Of a DNA stretch of 64,000 bases, positions 31,082-39,716 are shown in pieces. The stretch comes from Pseudoflavonifractor intestinihominis (GTDB lineage Bacteria > Bacillota > Clostridia > Oscillospirales > Oscillospiraceae), in assembly GCF_040096055.1 (NCBI RefSeq), contig NZ_JBBMFK010000005.1, positions 62,001 through 126,000 on the forward strand, written 5' to 3'. The stretch's first letter is position 1. Each line of letters begins with the position of its first letter. The translations under genes were made by a program, and so were the position numbers. Below the pieces are notes generated by a model, which worked only from the letters and a program-made list of their open reading frames with translations, was not told the origin of the DNA and did not search any database.

Positions 31082-32254
31082 ATGGATTATGCAAAAGAGT
31101 CCCTGCGCCTGCACTATGAGTGGAAAGGCAAGCTGAGCGTGACGCCCAAGGTGGCGGTGGACAGCCGGGAGGCCCTCTCCCTGGCCTACACCCCCGGCGT
31201 GGCCGCCCCCTGTCTGGAGATCCACAAGGACCCGGAGAAGAGCTTTGAGCTCACCGGCCGGTGGAACACGGTCACCGTGGTCACCGACGGCACCGCCGTG
31301 CTGGGCCTGGGCGACATCGGCCCCGAGGCCGGCATGCCCGTCATGGAGGGCAAGTGCCTGCTGCTCAAGGCCTTCGGCAACGTGGACGCCATCCCCCTGT
31401 GCATCCGCAGCAAGAATGTGGACGACATCGTCAACACCATCCGCCTCCTGGCCGGCTCCTTCGGCGGCGTCAACCTGGAGGACATCTCGGCCCCCCGGTG
31501 CTTTGAGATCGAGAAGCGGCTGAAGGAGTGCTGCGACATCCCCATTTTCCACGACGACCAGCACGGCACCGCCATCGTGGTGGCGGCCGCCCTCACCAAC
31601 GCCCTCAAGCTCACCGGAAAGAAGATTGGGGACATCCATGCCGTGTTCTCCGGCGCGGGCGCGGCGGGCACCGCCGTGTTCAAGCTGCTGTGGAAGATGG
31701 GCCTGCGCCACGCCGTCCTCTGCGACATCCACGGCGTGGTGTACCCGGGCCGTCCCGACCTGGCCGACGACCCCTATCTGGCCGAGCTGGCCGATATGAG
31801 CCAGCCCACTGTCCGGGGCGGTCTGGCCGAGGCCCTGGTGGGCGCCGACCTGTTCGTGGGCGTGTCCGCCCCCAACCTGGTCACCGGCGACATGGTGCGC
31901 ACCATGGCCAAGGACCCCATCCTCTTCGCCATGGCCAACCCGGTGCCCGAGATCATGCCCGACGTGGCCCTGGCCGCCGGCGCCGCCGTGGTGGGCACTG
32001 GCCGGAGCGACTTCCCCAACCAGATCAACAACATGATGGCCTTCCCCGGCGTGTTCCGGGGCGCCCTGGACGTGCGGGCCAGGGACATCAACGACGAGAT
32101 GAAGCTGGCCGCCGCCCGGGCCCTGGCCGACCTGGTGGGGGACGACCTGTCCCTGACCCACATCGTGCCCGAGGGCTTTGACCCCAGAGTCACCCCCGCC
32201 GTGGCCAAGGCCGTGGCCCAGGCCGCCCGGGACACCGGCGTGGCCCGGCTGTGA
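31082..32254 (+). CDS. Malic enzyme (NAD(P)-dependent, oxaloacetate-decarboxylating)
   Basis: A 390-residue short malic enzyme that decarboxylates malate to pyruvate with reduction of NAD(P). It shows the SLAYTPGVAAPC start of the catalytic domain, GLGDIGPEAGMPVMEGK, and the metal-binding FHDDQHGTAIVV. The Rossmann motif FSGAGAAGTAVFKLL and ANPVPEI near the cofactor site also match. No phosphotransacetylase-like extension is present. ATG 31082 is chosen because conserved sequence begins right after it and AAAGAGG lies upstream; 31058 is an alternative. The cofactor preference cannot be read with certainty. Confidence 0.94.
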   Translation: MDYAKESLRLHYEWKGKLSVTPKVAVDSREALSLAYTPGVAAPCLEIHKDPEKSFELTGRWNTVTVVTDGTAVLGLGDIGPEAGMPVMEGKCLLLKAFGNVDAIPLCIRSKNVDDIVNTIRLLAGSFGGVNLEDISAPRCFEIEKRLKECCDIPIFHDDQHGTAIVVAAALTNALKLTGKKIGDIHAVFSGAGAAGTAVFKLLWKMGLRHAVLCDIHGVVYPGRPDLADDPYLAELADMSQPTVRGGLAEALVGADLFVGVSAPNLVTGDMVRTMAKDPILFAMANPVPEIMPDVALAAGAAVVGTGRSDFPNQINNMMAFPGVFRGALDVRARDINDEMKLAAARALADLVGDDLSLTHIVPEGFDPRVTPAVAKAVAQAARDTGVARL

Positions 32255-32352
32255 GAGACGGCATTTTAATTGACTTTTAAGGATCGGTAAATGGTCTCCG
32301 CCCCCTTGCGGGGGTATACTGTTGCCAGATAACAGGAAATGGGGGAGCGTCC

Positions 32353-33192
32353 ATGGCGGTGACAATGGAACAGGTGGAGCGCCTCCGGGAGAAGTCGGGG
32401 GCCACCTATGAGGCGTGCCGGGACGCCCTGGAGCGGACCGACGGCAATCTGCTGGACGCCATCATCCTGCTGGAGCGGACGGGGCGCAGCCGCACCGCCG
32501 GCGCCACCTTTACCACCAAGCCGGGGGAGAAGGCCGCGGAGGCCGCCCGGCTGGTGCTCAGCCCGGAGAGCGGGCAGAGCGGCGGGAAGAAGCGCAGCGA
32601 CTGGCGGGACGGTGCCGCCGAGGTGTGGGAGGCGGGGAAAAACCTGCTCCGCCACGCCGTGGAGAACCAGTTCGAGGTGTGGCGCCGGGGGGAGATGATG
32701 ACCTCCATGCCGGTGCTCATCCTGGCGCTGCTGATCATCCTGGCATTCTGGATCTCCATGCCTCTGCTGATCGTCGGATTGTTCCTGGGCTGCCGGTACC
32801 GCTTTGCCGGGCCGGACCTGGGCAGGGACGATGTCAACGGCGTGATGGACAACGTGTCCAACACGGTGGACGGCATGGTGGACCAGGTGCGCCGGGAGTT
32901 TGCCGACGGGAAGAAGGAAAAGGCCGCTCCCCGCGCCGGGGAGGCGGACCGGCAGGAGAAGGCGCAGAGTCAGGAGCGGCACAAAAAGGCCGAGGCCGCC
33001 GGCGAGAAGGCGGTCAGAGCGGCGGAAAAGGCCGCCCAGGCCGCGGAGAAGGCCGTGAAGAAGGCGGCGGAGGCCGCCCAGAAGGCCGAAGTGGCCGACA
33101 AGGCCATGGACGCCGCCGACAAGGCCCTGGGGGCCGTGGACAAAAAGCTGGAGGAGCTGGACCGGTGGCTCTCCGGCGGCGGAAAGAAGTAA
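32353..33192 (+). CDS. DUF4342-like membrane protein with UBA-like N-terminus and Ala/Lys-rich coiled tail
   Basis: A 279-residue protein in three parts. Residues 5-42 form a UBA-like three-helix domain (VERLREKSGATYEACRDALE, then LLDAIILLE), as in EF-Ts and DUF4342 proteins. Two close hydrophobic helices follow at about residues 118-145 (SMPVLILALLIILAFWISMP). The last ~100 residues are an Ala/Lys/Glu-rich, probably coiled-coil, helix with seven-residue KAAxAAEKA periodicity. ATG 32353 has GGGGAG. It precedes a two-component system by 38 bases and may be its first operon member. Function unknown. Confidence 0.75.
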   Translation: MAVTMEQVERLREKSGATYEACRDALERTDGNLLDAIILLERTGRSRTAGATFTTKPGEKAAEAARLVLSPESGQSGGKKRSDWRDGAAEVWEAGKNLLRHAVENQFEVWRRGEMMTSMPVLILALLIILAFWISMPLLIVGLFLGCRYRFAGPDLGRDDVNGVMDNVSNTVDGMVDQVRREFADGKKEKAAPRAGEADRQEKAQSQERHKKAEAAGEKAVRAAEKAAQAAEKAVKKAAEAAQKAEVADKAMDAADKALGAVDKKLEELDRWLSGGGKK

Positions 33193-33230
33193 GGGCGGCG
33201 CAGAGGCCGCCTGTTGGGAGGCAAAGGGGT

Positions 33231-33914
33231 ATGGCGGACAGGATTCTGCTGGTGGAGGACGAGGAGAAGCTGGCCCGTGTGGTGGAGCTGGAGCTGCGCT
33301 ACGAGGGCTACGAGGTGGAGAAGGCCTTTGACGGCCGGGAGGGCCTGGAGAAGGCCCTCAGCGGTCACTTTGACCTGATCCTGCTGGACATCATGCTCCC
33401 GTCCATGTCGGGCATGGAGGTGCTCCGCCGCCTGCGGCGGGAGAGCCAGGTGCCCGTCATTATGGTCACCGCCCGGGACGCGGTGGTGGACAAGGTGTCC
33501 GGGCTGGACTCGGGGGCCGACGACTACATCACCAAGCCCTTTGAGATCGAGGAGCTGCTGGCCCGCATCCGGGCCGCCCTGCGAAAGCGGCCCGCCCGGC
33601 AGGAGGGGACCGTGCTCACCGCCGGACCCCTGACCATGGACCCGGAGCGCCACGGGGTCACCGTCAAGGGCACCCCGGTGGAGCTGACCCGCCGGGAGTT
33701 TGACCTGCTGCGCTACCTGCTGGAGAACAAGGAGAAGGTCATCTCCCGTGAATCCCTGCTGGACAATGTGTGGGGCTTTGACTTCGTGGGGGAGACCAAC
33801 GCGGTGGACGTGTACATCCGGTTCCTCCGGGCCAAGATCGACGAGGCCTTCGGCATCAAGCTCATCCACACCGTCCGTGGCGTGGGCTATGTGATCCGGG
33901 AGGAGAACGAGTAA
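33231..33914 (+). CDS. OmpR-family response regulator
   Basis: A 227-residue regulator, ArlR/CsrR-like. The receiver has E9/D10/E11, phosphoacceptor D53 (LLDIMLPSMSGMEVL), TARDAV and TKPFEIEELLARIRAAL. The winged helix ends IDEAFGIKLIHTVRGVGYVI. ATG 33231 follows GAGGCAAAGGGG. Its kinase starts 37 bases downstream, so both are co-transcribed. The stimulus is unknown. Confidence 0.93.
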   Translation: MADRILLVEDEEKLARVVELELRYEGYEVEKAFDGREGLEKALSGHFDLILLDIMLPSMSGMEVLRRLRRESQVPVIMVTARDAVVDKVSGLDSGADDYITKPFEIEELLARIRAALRKRPARQEGTVLTAGPLTMDPERHGVTVKGTPVELTRREFDLLRYLLENKEKVISRESLLDNVWGFDFVGETNAVDVYIRFLRAKIDEAFGIKLIHTVRGVGYVIREENE

Positions 33915-33951
33915 GGGACGGCAACGGCTTGCGCGGAATGGGGAATGCGGT

Positions 33952-35448
33952 ATGGCACGAAAACAAGTCAACAGGACGGCGGGAGAGGTAAAGTCCTCCA
34001 TTGTCCTGCGGCTCAACACCAGGCTCTTCTTCCGCCTGCTGGGCATCTATGTGGGCATGAACCTGCTCATCTCCCTGCTGTTCTGCGGGGGCATGTTCGT
34101 CTGGGCGGAACAGCAGGCCGCCCACATCAACGGCCTGGTGGAGGAGCGGGGCGTGCCCACGGCGGAGGCCACCGAGTGGATGAACGCGGGCAACTACATT
34201 GTCACCGCGGGCAGCGCCGACGGCGCGGGCTTTCGCCTGCCTGAGTGGCTGCCCGCTCCGGACGACACCGCCCAGGGCGTGCGGTACTTCAACCCGGGCG
34301 ACATAAACTTTTTCTTTCTGATTCACTTCCGCACCGGCGGCACCACCAGCTACACTGTGGCCATGCCGGGAGAGGAGCCCTACACCATCACCCTGGATCT
34401 CCAGAGCCCCATGACCTTCTTCTCCGTGGTGTCCCGGGTGCTGCTGGTGTTCCAGCTGCTGAGTCTGATCTCCAATCTGTTCAAAAACGCCGGGACCATC
34501 AAAAAGACCCTGCGGCCCATCCAGGACCTGGCCGCCGCAGCCGCCCGGCTCAACACGGTCTCCGGCATGTCCCCCGAGGAACTCCAGGCCCTGGCGGGCA
34601 AGCTGGACCAGATCAACGCCACCCACCTGGATACCCGCATCTCGGTGACCGGCCAGCAGAAGGAGCTGAAGACCCTGGCCGAGGCCATCAACGCCATGCT
34701 GGACCGGATCAACGAGGCCTACCGCTCCCAGATGCGCTTTGTCTCCGACGCCAGCCATGAGCTGCGCACCCCCATCGCCGTCATCCAGGGGTACGCCAAC
34801 ATGCTCAACCGCTGGGGCAAGGACGACCCCGCCACCCGCCAGGAGGCCATCGACGCCATCAGCGCCGAGGCTGCCTCCATGAAGGAGCTGGTGGAGCAGC
34901 TGCTCTTCCTGGCCCGGGGGGACAACGAGTCCATGCACGTGGAGTTTGAGAACTTCGACCTGACTGCCGTGGCCGCCGAGGTGCTGCGGGAGACCGAGAT
35001 GATCGATCAGACCCACCAGTTCTCCGCCCGGTGGGAGGAGAGCGTGACCATAAACGCCGACGTGGGCCTCATCAAGCAGGCCATGCGCATTCTGGTGGAC
35101 AACTCCATCAAATATACCCCTGCCGGCGGCAAGATTCGCCTGGGGGTGGAGAAGCGGGACGGCGCCGCCCGACTCACCGTCCAGGACGAGGGCCAGGGCA
35201 TCGACGCGGCCAGCCTGCCCCACATCTTCGAGCGGTTCTACCGCACCGACCAGTCCCGGGCCCGCCAGACCGGCGGCACCGGCCTGGGCCTGGCCATCGC
35301 CAAGTGGATCGTGGACCGCCACGGCGGCTGGTTCGAGGTGACCAGCCGGGAGGGCATCGGCACCCGCATGACCGTGGTGCTCCCCCTGGCTCCGCCCGCC
35401 CAGCAGACCGCCCCGGATCAGCCGGAAGAGGAGAAAAAGCTGGCCTGA
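33952..35448 (+). CDS. Membrane histidine kinase, partner of the 33231 regulator
   Basis: A 498-residue ArlS-like sensor kinase with two membrane helices (residues ~22-45 and ~158-175) flanking a ~110-residue extracellular domain. A HAMP-like linker follows (KTLRPIQDLAAAAARLN). Phosphoacceptor H269 is in SDASHELRTPIAVIQGYANML. The ATPase domain has DNSIKYTPAGG, DEGQGIDAASLPHIFERFYR and GTGLGLAIAKWIVDRH. The ribosome site before ATG 33952 is weak, suggesting coupling to the upstream regulator. Ends in a bidirectional terminator shared with cdd. Confidence 0.92.
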   Translation: MARKQVNRTAGEVKSSIVLRLNTRLFFRLLGIYVGMNLLISLLFCGGMFVWAEQQAAHINGLVEERGVPTAEATEWMNAGNYIVTAGSADGAGFRLPEWLPAPDDTAQGVRYFNPGDINFFFLIHFRTGGTTSYTVAMPGEEPYTITLDLQSPMTFFSVVSRVLLVFQLLSLISNLFKNAGTIKKTLRPIQDLAAAAARLNTVSGMSPEELQALAGKLDQINATHLDTRISVTGQQKELKTLAEAINAMLDRINEAYRSQMRFVSDASHELRTPIAVIQGYANMLNRWGKDDPATRQEAIDAISAEAASMKELVEQLLFLARGDNESMHVEFENFDLTAVAAEVLRETEMIDQTHQFSARWEESVTINADVGLIKQAMRILVDNSIKYTPAGGKIRLGVEKRDGAARLTVQDEGQGIDAASLPHIFERFYRTDQSRARQTGGTGLGLAIAKWIVDRHGGWFEVTSREGIGTRMTVVLPLAPPAQQTAPDQPEEEKKLA

Positions 35449-35464
35449 AACAGAATAAAACAGA

Positions 35465-35500
35465 GACAGCCCGGCGGACCAGATGGTCTGCCGGGCTGTC
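35465..35500. terminator. Bidirectional terminator between histidine kinase and cdd
   Basis: A 16-bp stem with one wobble (35465-35480 with 35485-35500), flanked by an A-rich left side and a T-rich right side. Confidence 0.8.
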
Positions 35501-35510
35501 TGCGCTGTTT

Positions 35511-35915
35511 TTACTTCTCAATGTCCAGGGACTTGGGGCCGAAGCCATAGGGCAGCAGGTCCTTCAGGGACAGGGTGACAAATTCGTGGTCTCCACGGGC
35601 CACCAGCACCGTCAGGTCGGGGGCAAACTCATAGAGCATCTGCCGGCAGGAGCCGCAGGGCCAGCAGTAGTCCGCCGAATTGCCCACCACCGCGATGCGC
35701 CTCCAGTCGTCCCGGTGGCCCTCGCTCACCGCCTTCACAAGGGCGGTGCGCTCGGCGCAGATGGTGGAGCCGTAGGCCGCATTTTCCACGTTGCAGCCGG
35801 TGAACACCGTGCCGTCGGCACACTCCAGCGCCGCGCCCACGGGAAAGCCGGAGTAGGGCACGTAGGAGCGCTCCAGCATGGTAAAGGCCAGTTCTACCAG
35901 TTCTCGATCGGTCAT
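35511..35915 (-). CDS. cdd: Cytidine deaminase
   Basis: A 134-residue zinc enzyme that converts cytidine and deoxycytidine to uridine forms. The zinc ligands C53 in TICAERTA with catalytic E55, and C87/C90 in PCGSC, are all present. YVPYSGFPVGAAL is the conserved N-terminal substrate loop. ATG 35915 has AAAGGAGG seven bases upstream; longer frames have no support. Tetrameric short Cdd length. Single gene with its own promoter. Confidence 0.96.
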   Translation of the reverse strand: MTDRELVELAFTMLERSYVPYSGFPVGAALECADGTVFTGCNVENAAYGSTICAERTALVKAVSEGHRDDWRRIAVVGNSADYCWPCGSCRQMLYEFAPDLTVLVARGDHEFVTLSLKDLLPYGFGPKSLDIEK

Positions 35916-35936
35916 AGGGCATGCCTCCTTTGATTC

Positions 35937-35966
35937 ATTGTATCCTACGGGGCGGGGAAAAGTCAA
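35937..35966 (-). promoter_or_regulatory. SigA promoter of cdd
   Basis: TTGACT (35966-35961), 18 bases, TACAAT (35942-35937) on the minus strand. Confidence 0.72.
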
Positions 35967-36023
35967 CCGTGGGCGTGGGAGACATAAAATTTGCAAATTA
36001 CCATACCAAACAACAGGGAAATG

Positions 36024-36032
36024 TGATATAAT
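36024..36032 (+). promoter_or_regulatory. Extended -10 promoter of the 36114 operon
   Basis: TGATATAAT is a perfect extended -10; the matching -35 region is poor. It drives the lipoprotein and probably the two-component genes after it. Confidence 0.6.
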
Positions 36033-36113
36033 ATTCTCTGAATACGCAGCACGGGCCGGAGGACTTCCTCCGGCCCCCAACACCGCCACATTCTGCCCCC
36101 GGAGGGTTTTGAG

Positions 36114-37472
36114 ATGAAGAAAACATGCCTGCTGTTTGTCGCCGCGGCCCTGCTGTTGGGCACCCTCACCGGCTGCTTCCGCTCGGTGGACGAGCTGTTC
36201 ACCCTGCCCAAGCTGCCTGAGGAGTACCAGAACCTCCAGGAGAAGATCGAGGAGGTCACCACCGGTACCGGCGCCGAGTACGCCGCCCCCATCATGGGCG
36301 CCAACAACCAGCCCGTCCAGCTCCAGGACCTGGACGGGGACGGCGTCATGGAGGCCCTGGCCTTTTTCCGGGTCAGCGCCGCCAACGACGACAAGCCCCT
36401 GAAGATCTACATCTTCCGCCTCACCGACGACGGCTACGAGCTGGGCACCGTCATCGAGGGGGAGGGCTCCGCCATCAACTCCATCAGCTATGAGGACCTG
36501 AGCGGCAGCCAGGGCAAGGAGCTGGTGGTGAGCTGGCTGGTGAGCGGCAACGCCTATGTCCTGTCGGTCTACTCCATCGAGCGCTACCAGGCCACCGAGA
36601 TGCTCCGCACCGGATACACCAGCTTTGAGCTCCAGGACCTGGACATGGACAACCGGAAAGAGATCGCCGTGGTGCGCCTGGACACCATTGAGGGCAAGAG
36701 CCGGGTGGAGTTCTACGACGCCGAGGAGAACGACCTGGTGCTCCGGTCCAGCCCTATGCTGTCCCAGGGGGTCACGGGCATCGTGACCGACGGCGTCCAG
36801 ACCGGCTACCTCCGGGGGGACGCCGAGGGCAACACCACCGCCCCGGGGCTGTTCATCACCTCCTACCAGGGGGAGGGCGTGGTCACCGACATCTTTGCCT
36901 GGCGGGACGGCGCCCTGCAGAACATCACCCTGGAGAGCAGCGAGGCGGGCAGCGGCGTGGGTGTGAGCAACTCCACCCGCCGCGCCAAGGACGACGCCAT
37001 GCCCACCGACATCAACGACGACAACTTCCTGGAGATCCCCATGCCCGTGCCCCTCATCTCCAGCGGTGGGGCCACCACGGCGGAGACCCTGTACACCTGG
37101 GTCCAGTACGACATGAACGGGGCGGGCACGCCGGTGTTCACCACCTACCACAACTTTGACGACGGCTGGTACTTTATCCTTCCCGACTGGTGGGAGAACA
37201 AGATCACCGTCAGCCAGTACTCCACCATCGGCGAGAAGGCCACCGCCTTTGCCCTGTGGACCGGGGAGGGGGAGGAGCCGGAGACCTTCCTCACCATCTA
37301 CAAGCTGACCGGGCCCAACCGGTATACCCGCTCCCGCATGGGGGAGCGGTTCACCCTCACCGCCGACGAGAACACCATCTACTCCGCCGAGCTCAGGACC
37401 GACGTCTGGGACTGCGGCCTGGACGAGGCGGGCGTGCAGCAGCTGTTCAAGCAGAGCACAACGGACTGGTAA
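36114..37472 (+). CDS. Lipoprotein with FG-GAP/VCBS-like repeats, leader of a two-component operon
   Basis: A 452-residue lipoprotein: signal helix CLLFVAAALLLGTL and lipobox LTGC (cysteine near residue 21). The mature part contains repeated QDLDGDGVMEALAF and QDLDMDNRKEIAVV segments, the calcium-loop FG-GAP/VCBS pattern of a beta-propeller, and later TDINDDNFLEIPMP. It is exposed on the outer face of the membrane. The stop lies 23 bases before a response regulator with a strong ribosome site, so it may be a sensor input or target of that system; this is inference from context. Confidence 0.82.
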   Translation: MKKTCLLFVAAALLLGTLTGCFRSVDELFTLPKLPEEYQNLQEKIEEVTTGTGAEYAAPIMGANNQPVQLQDLDGDGVMEALAFFRVSAANDDKPLKIYIFRLTDDGYELGTVIEGEGSAINSISYEDLSGSQGKELVVSWLVSGNAYVLSVYSIERYQATEMLRTGYTSFELQDLDMDNRKEIAVVRLDTIEGKSRVEFYDAEENDLVLRSSPMLSQGVTGIVTDGVQTGYLRGDAEGNTTAPGLFITSYQGEGVVTDIFAWRDGALQNITLESSEAGSGVGVSNSTRRAKDDAMPTDINDDNFLEIPMPVPLISSGGATTAETLYTWVQYDMNGAGTPVFTTYHNFDDGWYFILPDWWENKITVSQYSTIGEKATAFALWTGEGEEPETFLTIYKLTGPNRYTRSRMGERFTLTADENTIYSAELRTDVWDCGLDEAGVQQLFKQSTTDW

Positions 37473-37495
37473 CACCGGACAAAAGGAGGCAGAAC

Positions 37496-38182
37496 ATGAA
37501 AAAGGTACTTGTGCTGGAGGATGAAGCCAACATCCGCAGCTTTGTGGTCATCAATCTCAAGCGGGCGGGCTACGAGGCCATCGAGGCCGAGACCGGCGAG
37601 GAGGCCCTGGCCCAGCTGCGCCGCAACCCGGACATCAAGGTGGCTCTGCTGGACATCATGCTGCCCGACATGGACGGCTTTGAGGTCTGCCGCCGTATCC
37701 GGGCCAGCGACAGCCAGATCGGCATCATCATGCTCACCGCCCGCACCCAGGAGATGGACAAGGTAACCGGCCTGATGACCGGCGCCGACGACTATGTGAC
37801 CAAGCCCTTCTCCCCGGCGGAGCTGACCGCCCGCATCGACGCCCTCTACCGCCGCACCGGCGGCGGCGAAAAGGAGAGCAGCGGGGAGATCTCCCAGCCC
37901 CCCTTCCTGCTCAACACCCGCAACCAGACCCTGGAGAAAAACGGCCAGCGGGTCAAGCTGACCCCGGTGGAGTACTCCATCATCAAGCTCTTCATGGAGA
38001 AGCCCGGCCAGGCCCTCTCCCGGGAAGAGATCCTGGACACCGTCTGGGGCAGGGACTACTTCGGCGAACTGAAGATCGTGGACGTGAATATCCGCCGCCT
38101 GCGCATCAAGATCGAGGACAACCCCCAGAACCCCACCTACATCACCACCGTGTGGGGCTACGGATATAAATGGGGCTTCTGA
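37496..38182 (+). CDS. OmpR-family response regulator
   Basis: A 228-residue regulator with E8/D9/E10, phosphoacceptor D53 (LLDIMLPDMDGFEVC), TARTQEMDKV and TKPFSPAEL in the receiver. The winged helix ends DNPQNPTYITTVWGYGYKWGF. ATG 37496 has AAAGGAGG. It sits between a lipoprotein and its kinase, all probably one transcript. The DNA target is unknown. Confidence 0.93.
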   Translation: MKKVLVLEDEANIRSFVVINLKRAGYEAIEAETGEEALAQLRRNPDIKVALLDIMLPDMDGFEVCRRIRASDSQIGIIMLTARTQEMDKVTGLMTGADDYVTKPFSPAELTARIDALYRRTGGGEKESSGEISQPPFLLNTRNQTLEKNGQRVKLTPVEYSIIKLFMEKPGQALSREEILDTVWGRDYFGELKIVDVNIRRLRIKIEDNPQNPTYITTVWGYGYKWGF

Positions 38183-38211
38183 GAGAGAACATCCGGGGGG
38201 AACAGCCACAC

Positions 38212-39642
38212 ATGAAATCCAACAAATTCAAAGGCATCCGCAAGCGGTGGATGGTCAACTCCATCAGCGTGGTGCTGCTTATCGTCCTGCTGGCAGTGAC
38301 CGCCTTCTCGGTGGCCCTGGCGGGCTACTACTACTCCAGCATGAGCTCCGAGCTCAAGGGCAAGGCGGAGAGCGCCGTCAGCCAGAGCACCGCCCGCACG
38401 GAGACCGAGTACCTCCAGTACGCCCAGGACTATGTGTCCAACCGCTTCTCCGACCAGGACGGCATCCAGGTCCAGTTCATCGACGCCGCCAACGGCACCG
38501 TCCAGGTCTCCAGCTACGGCAACGACGACCGGTACGGCCTCACCGCCGGCACCAAGCCGGACACCCCCGACATCTCCGGCGCCATTGAGACCGTGGACAC
38601 CGTCTCCTGGACCGGCAACGACCCCCAGACCGGCGAGCACATCATGGCCGTGTCCAGTCCCCTGGTCATCAACGGGTCGGTGGTGGCCGTGGCCCGGATG
38701 GTCACGTCCCTGCGGCTGGTGGACCGCCAGATGACCATGATCGTCATCATCGCCCTGCTCATCGGCGCCCTGATCCTGGCCCTGGTCTACTTCTCCAACC
38801 TGTACTTTGTCCGCTCCATCGTGGAGCCGGTGGCCAGCATCACCGAGACCGCCAAGCGCATCGCCGCCGGCAGCTACGGCATCCAGATCGAGAAGAAGTT
38901 CGACGACGAGATCGGCGACCTGACCGACACCATCAACGACATGTCCCTGAAGATCAAGCAGTCGGAGAAGCTCAAGAGCGAGTTCATCGCCTCGGTCTCC
39001 CACGAGCTGCGCACCCCCCTTACCGCCATCAACGGCTGGGCCGAGACCATCCAGAACGGCGAGGTGCGGGACGCCGAGGACGTGCGCAAGGGCATGAGCA
39101 TCATCGTCTCCGAGGCCCGCAGGCTCACCAACATGGTGGAGGAGCTGCTGGAGTTCTCCCGCATTGAGGACGGTCGGTTCACCCTGTCCATCGAGCCGGT
39201 GGACATCAAGGCCGAGCTGGAGGACGCGGTGTACACCTACAAGGAGTTCTTCCGCAAGGAGGGCATCATCCTCAACTACGAGGACACCGAGGAGGAGTTC
39301 CCCACCATCGAGGCCGACCCGGAGCGGCTGCGGCAGGTGTTCTCCAACCTCTTCGACAACGCCGCCAAGCACGGCGGCAGCGGCAAGCGCATCGACACCG
39401 CCATCCACCGGGAGGAGGACCAGGTCATCATCACCATCCGGGACTACGGCCCCGGCATCCCCGAGGAGGAGCTGCCCCACGTGAAGTACAAGTTCTACAA
39501 GGGCTCCTCCAAGGCCAGAGGCAGCGGCATCGGCCTGGCGGTGTGCGACGAGATCATCACCCGCCACAACGGTACCCTGGACATCGGCAACGCCGAGGGC
39601 GGCGGCTGTATCGTCACCATCCATCTGCCGATTGGAACATAA
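38212..39642 (+). CDS. Membrane histidine kinase, partner of the 37496 regulator
   Basis: A 476-residue sensor kinase. The first membrane helix is at about residues 14-38 and the second near 178-200 (MIVIIALLIGALILALVYFS), with an extracellular domain of about 140 residues between them. A HAMP domain follows (VEPVASITETAKRIAAG). Phosphoacceptor H264 is in ASVSHELRTPLTAI. The ATPase domain shows NLFDNAAKHGG, DYGPGIPEEELPHV and SGIGLAVCDEI. ATG 38212 has a G-rich ribosome site; the frame opens 42 bases earlier, inside the regulator gene. Confidence 0.92.
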   Translation: MKSNKFKGIRKRWMVNSISVVLLIVLLAVTAFSVALAGYYYSSMSSELKGKAESAVSQSTARTETEYLQYAQDYVSNRFSDQDGIQVQFIDAANGTVQVSSYGNDDRYGLTAGTKPDTPDISGAIETVDTVSWTGNDPQTGEHIMAVSSPLVINGSVVAVARMVTSLRLVDRQMTMIVIIALLIGALILALVYFSNLYFVRSIVEPVASITETAKRIAAGSYGIQIEKKFDDEIGDLTDTINDMSLKIKQSEKLKSEFIASVSHELRTPLTAINGWAETIQNGEVRDAEDVRKGMSIIVSEARRLTNMVEELLEFSRIEDGRFTLSIEPVDIKAELEDAVYTYKEFFRKEGIILNYEDTEEEFPTIEADPERLRQVFSNLFDNAAKHGGSGKRIDTAIHREEDQVIITIRDYGPGIPEEELPHVKYKFYKGSSKARGSGIGLAVCDEIITRHNGTLDIGNAEGGGCIVTIHLPIGT

Positions 39643-39655
39643 GTTCTAATTTTTC

Positions 39656-39684
39656 TTGCAATCGGGCCGCAGGTCTGATAAAAT
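39656..39684 (+). promoter_or_regulatory. SigA promoter of the DUF1385 gene
   Basis: TTGCAA (39656-39661), 17 bases, TAAAAT (39679-39684). Confidence 0.7.
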
Positions 39685-39716
39685 ACAAAAGGCAACAAAA
39701 GGAGAAACACGACCTC

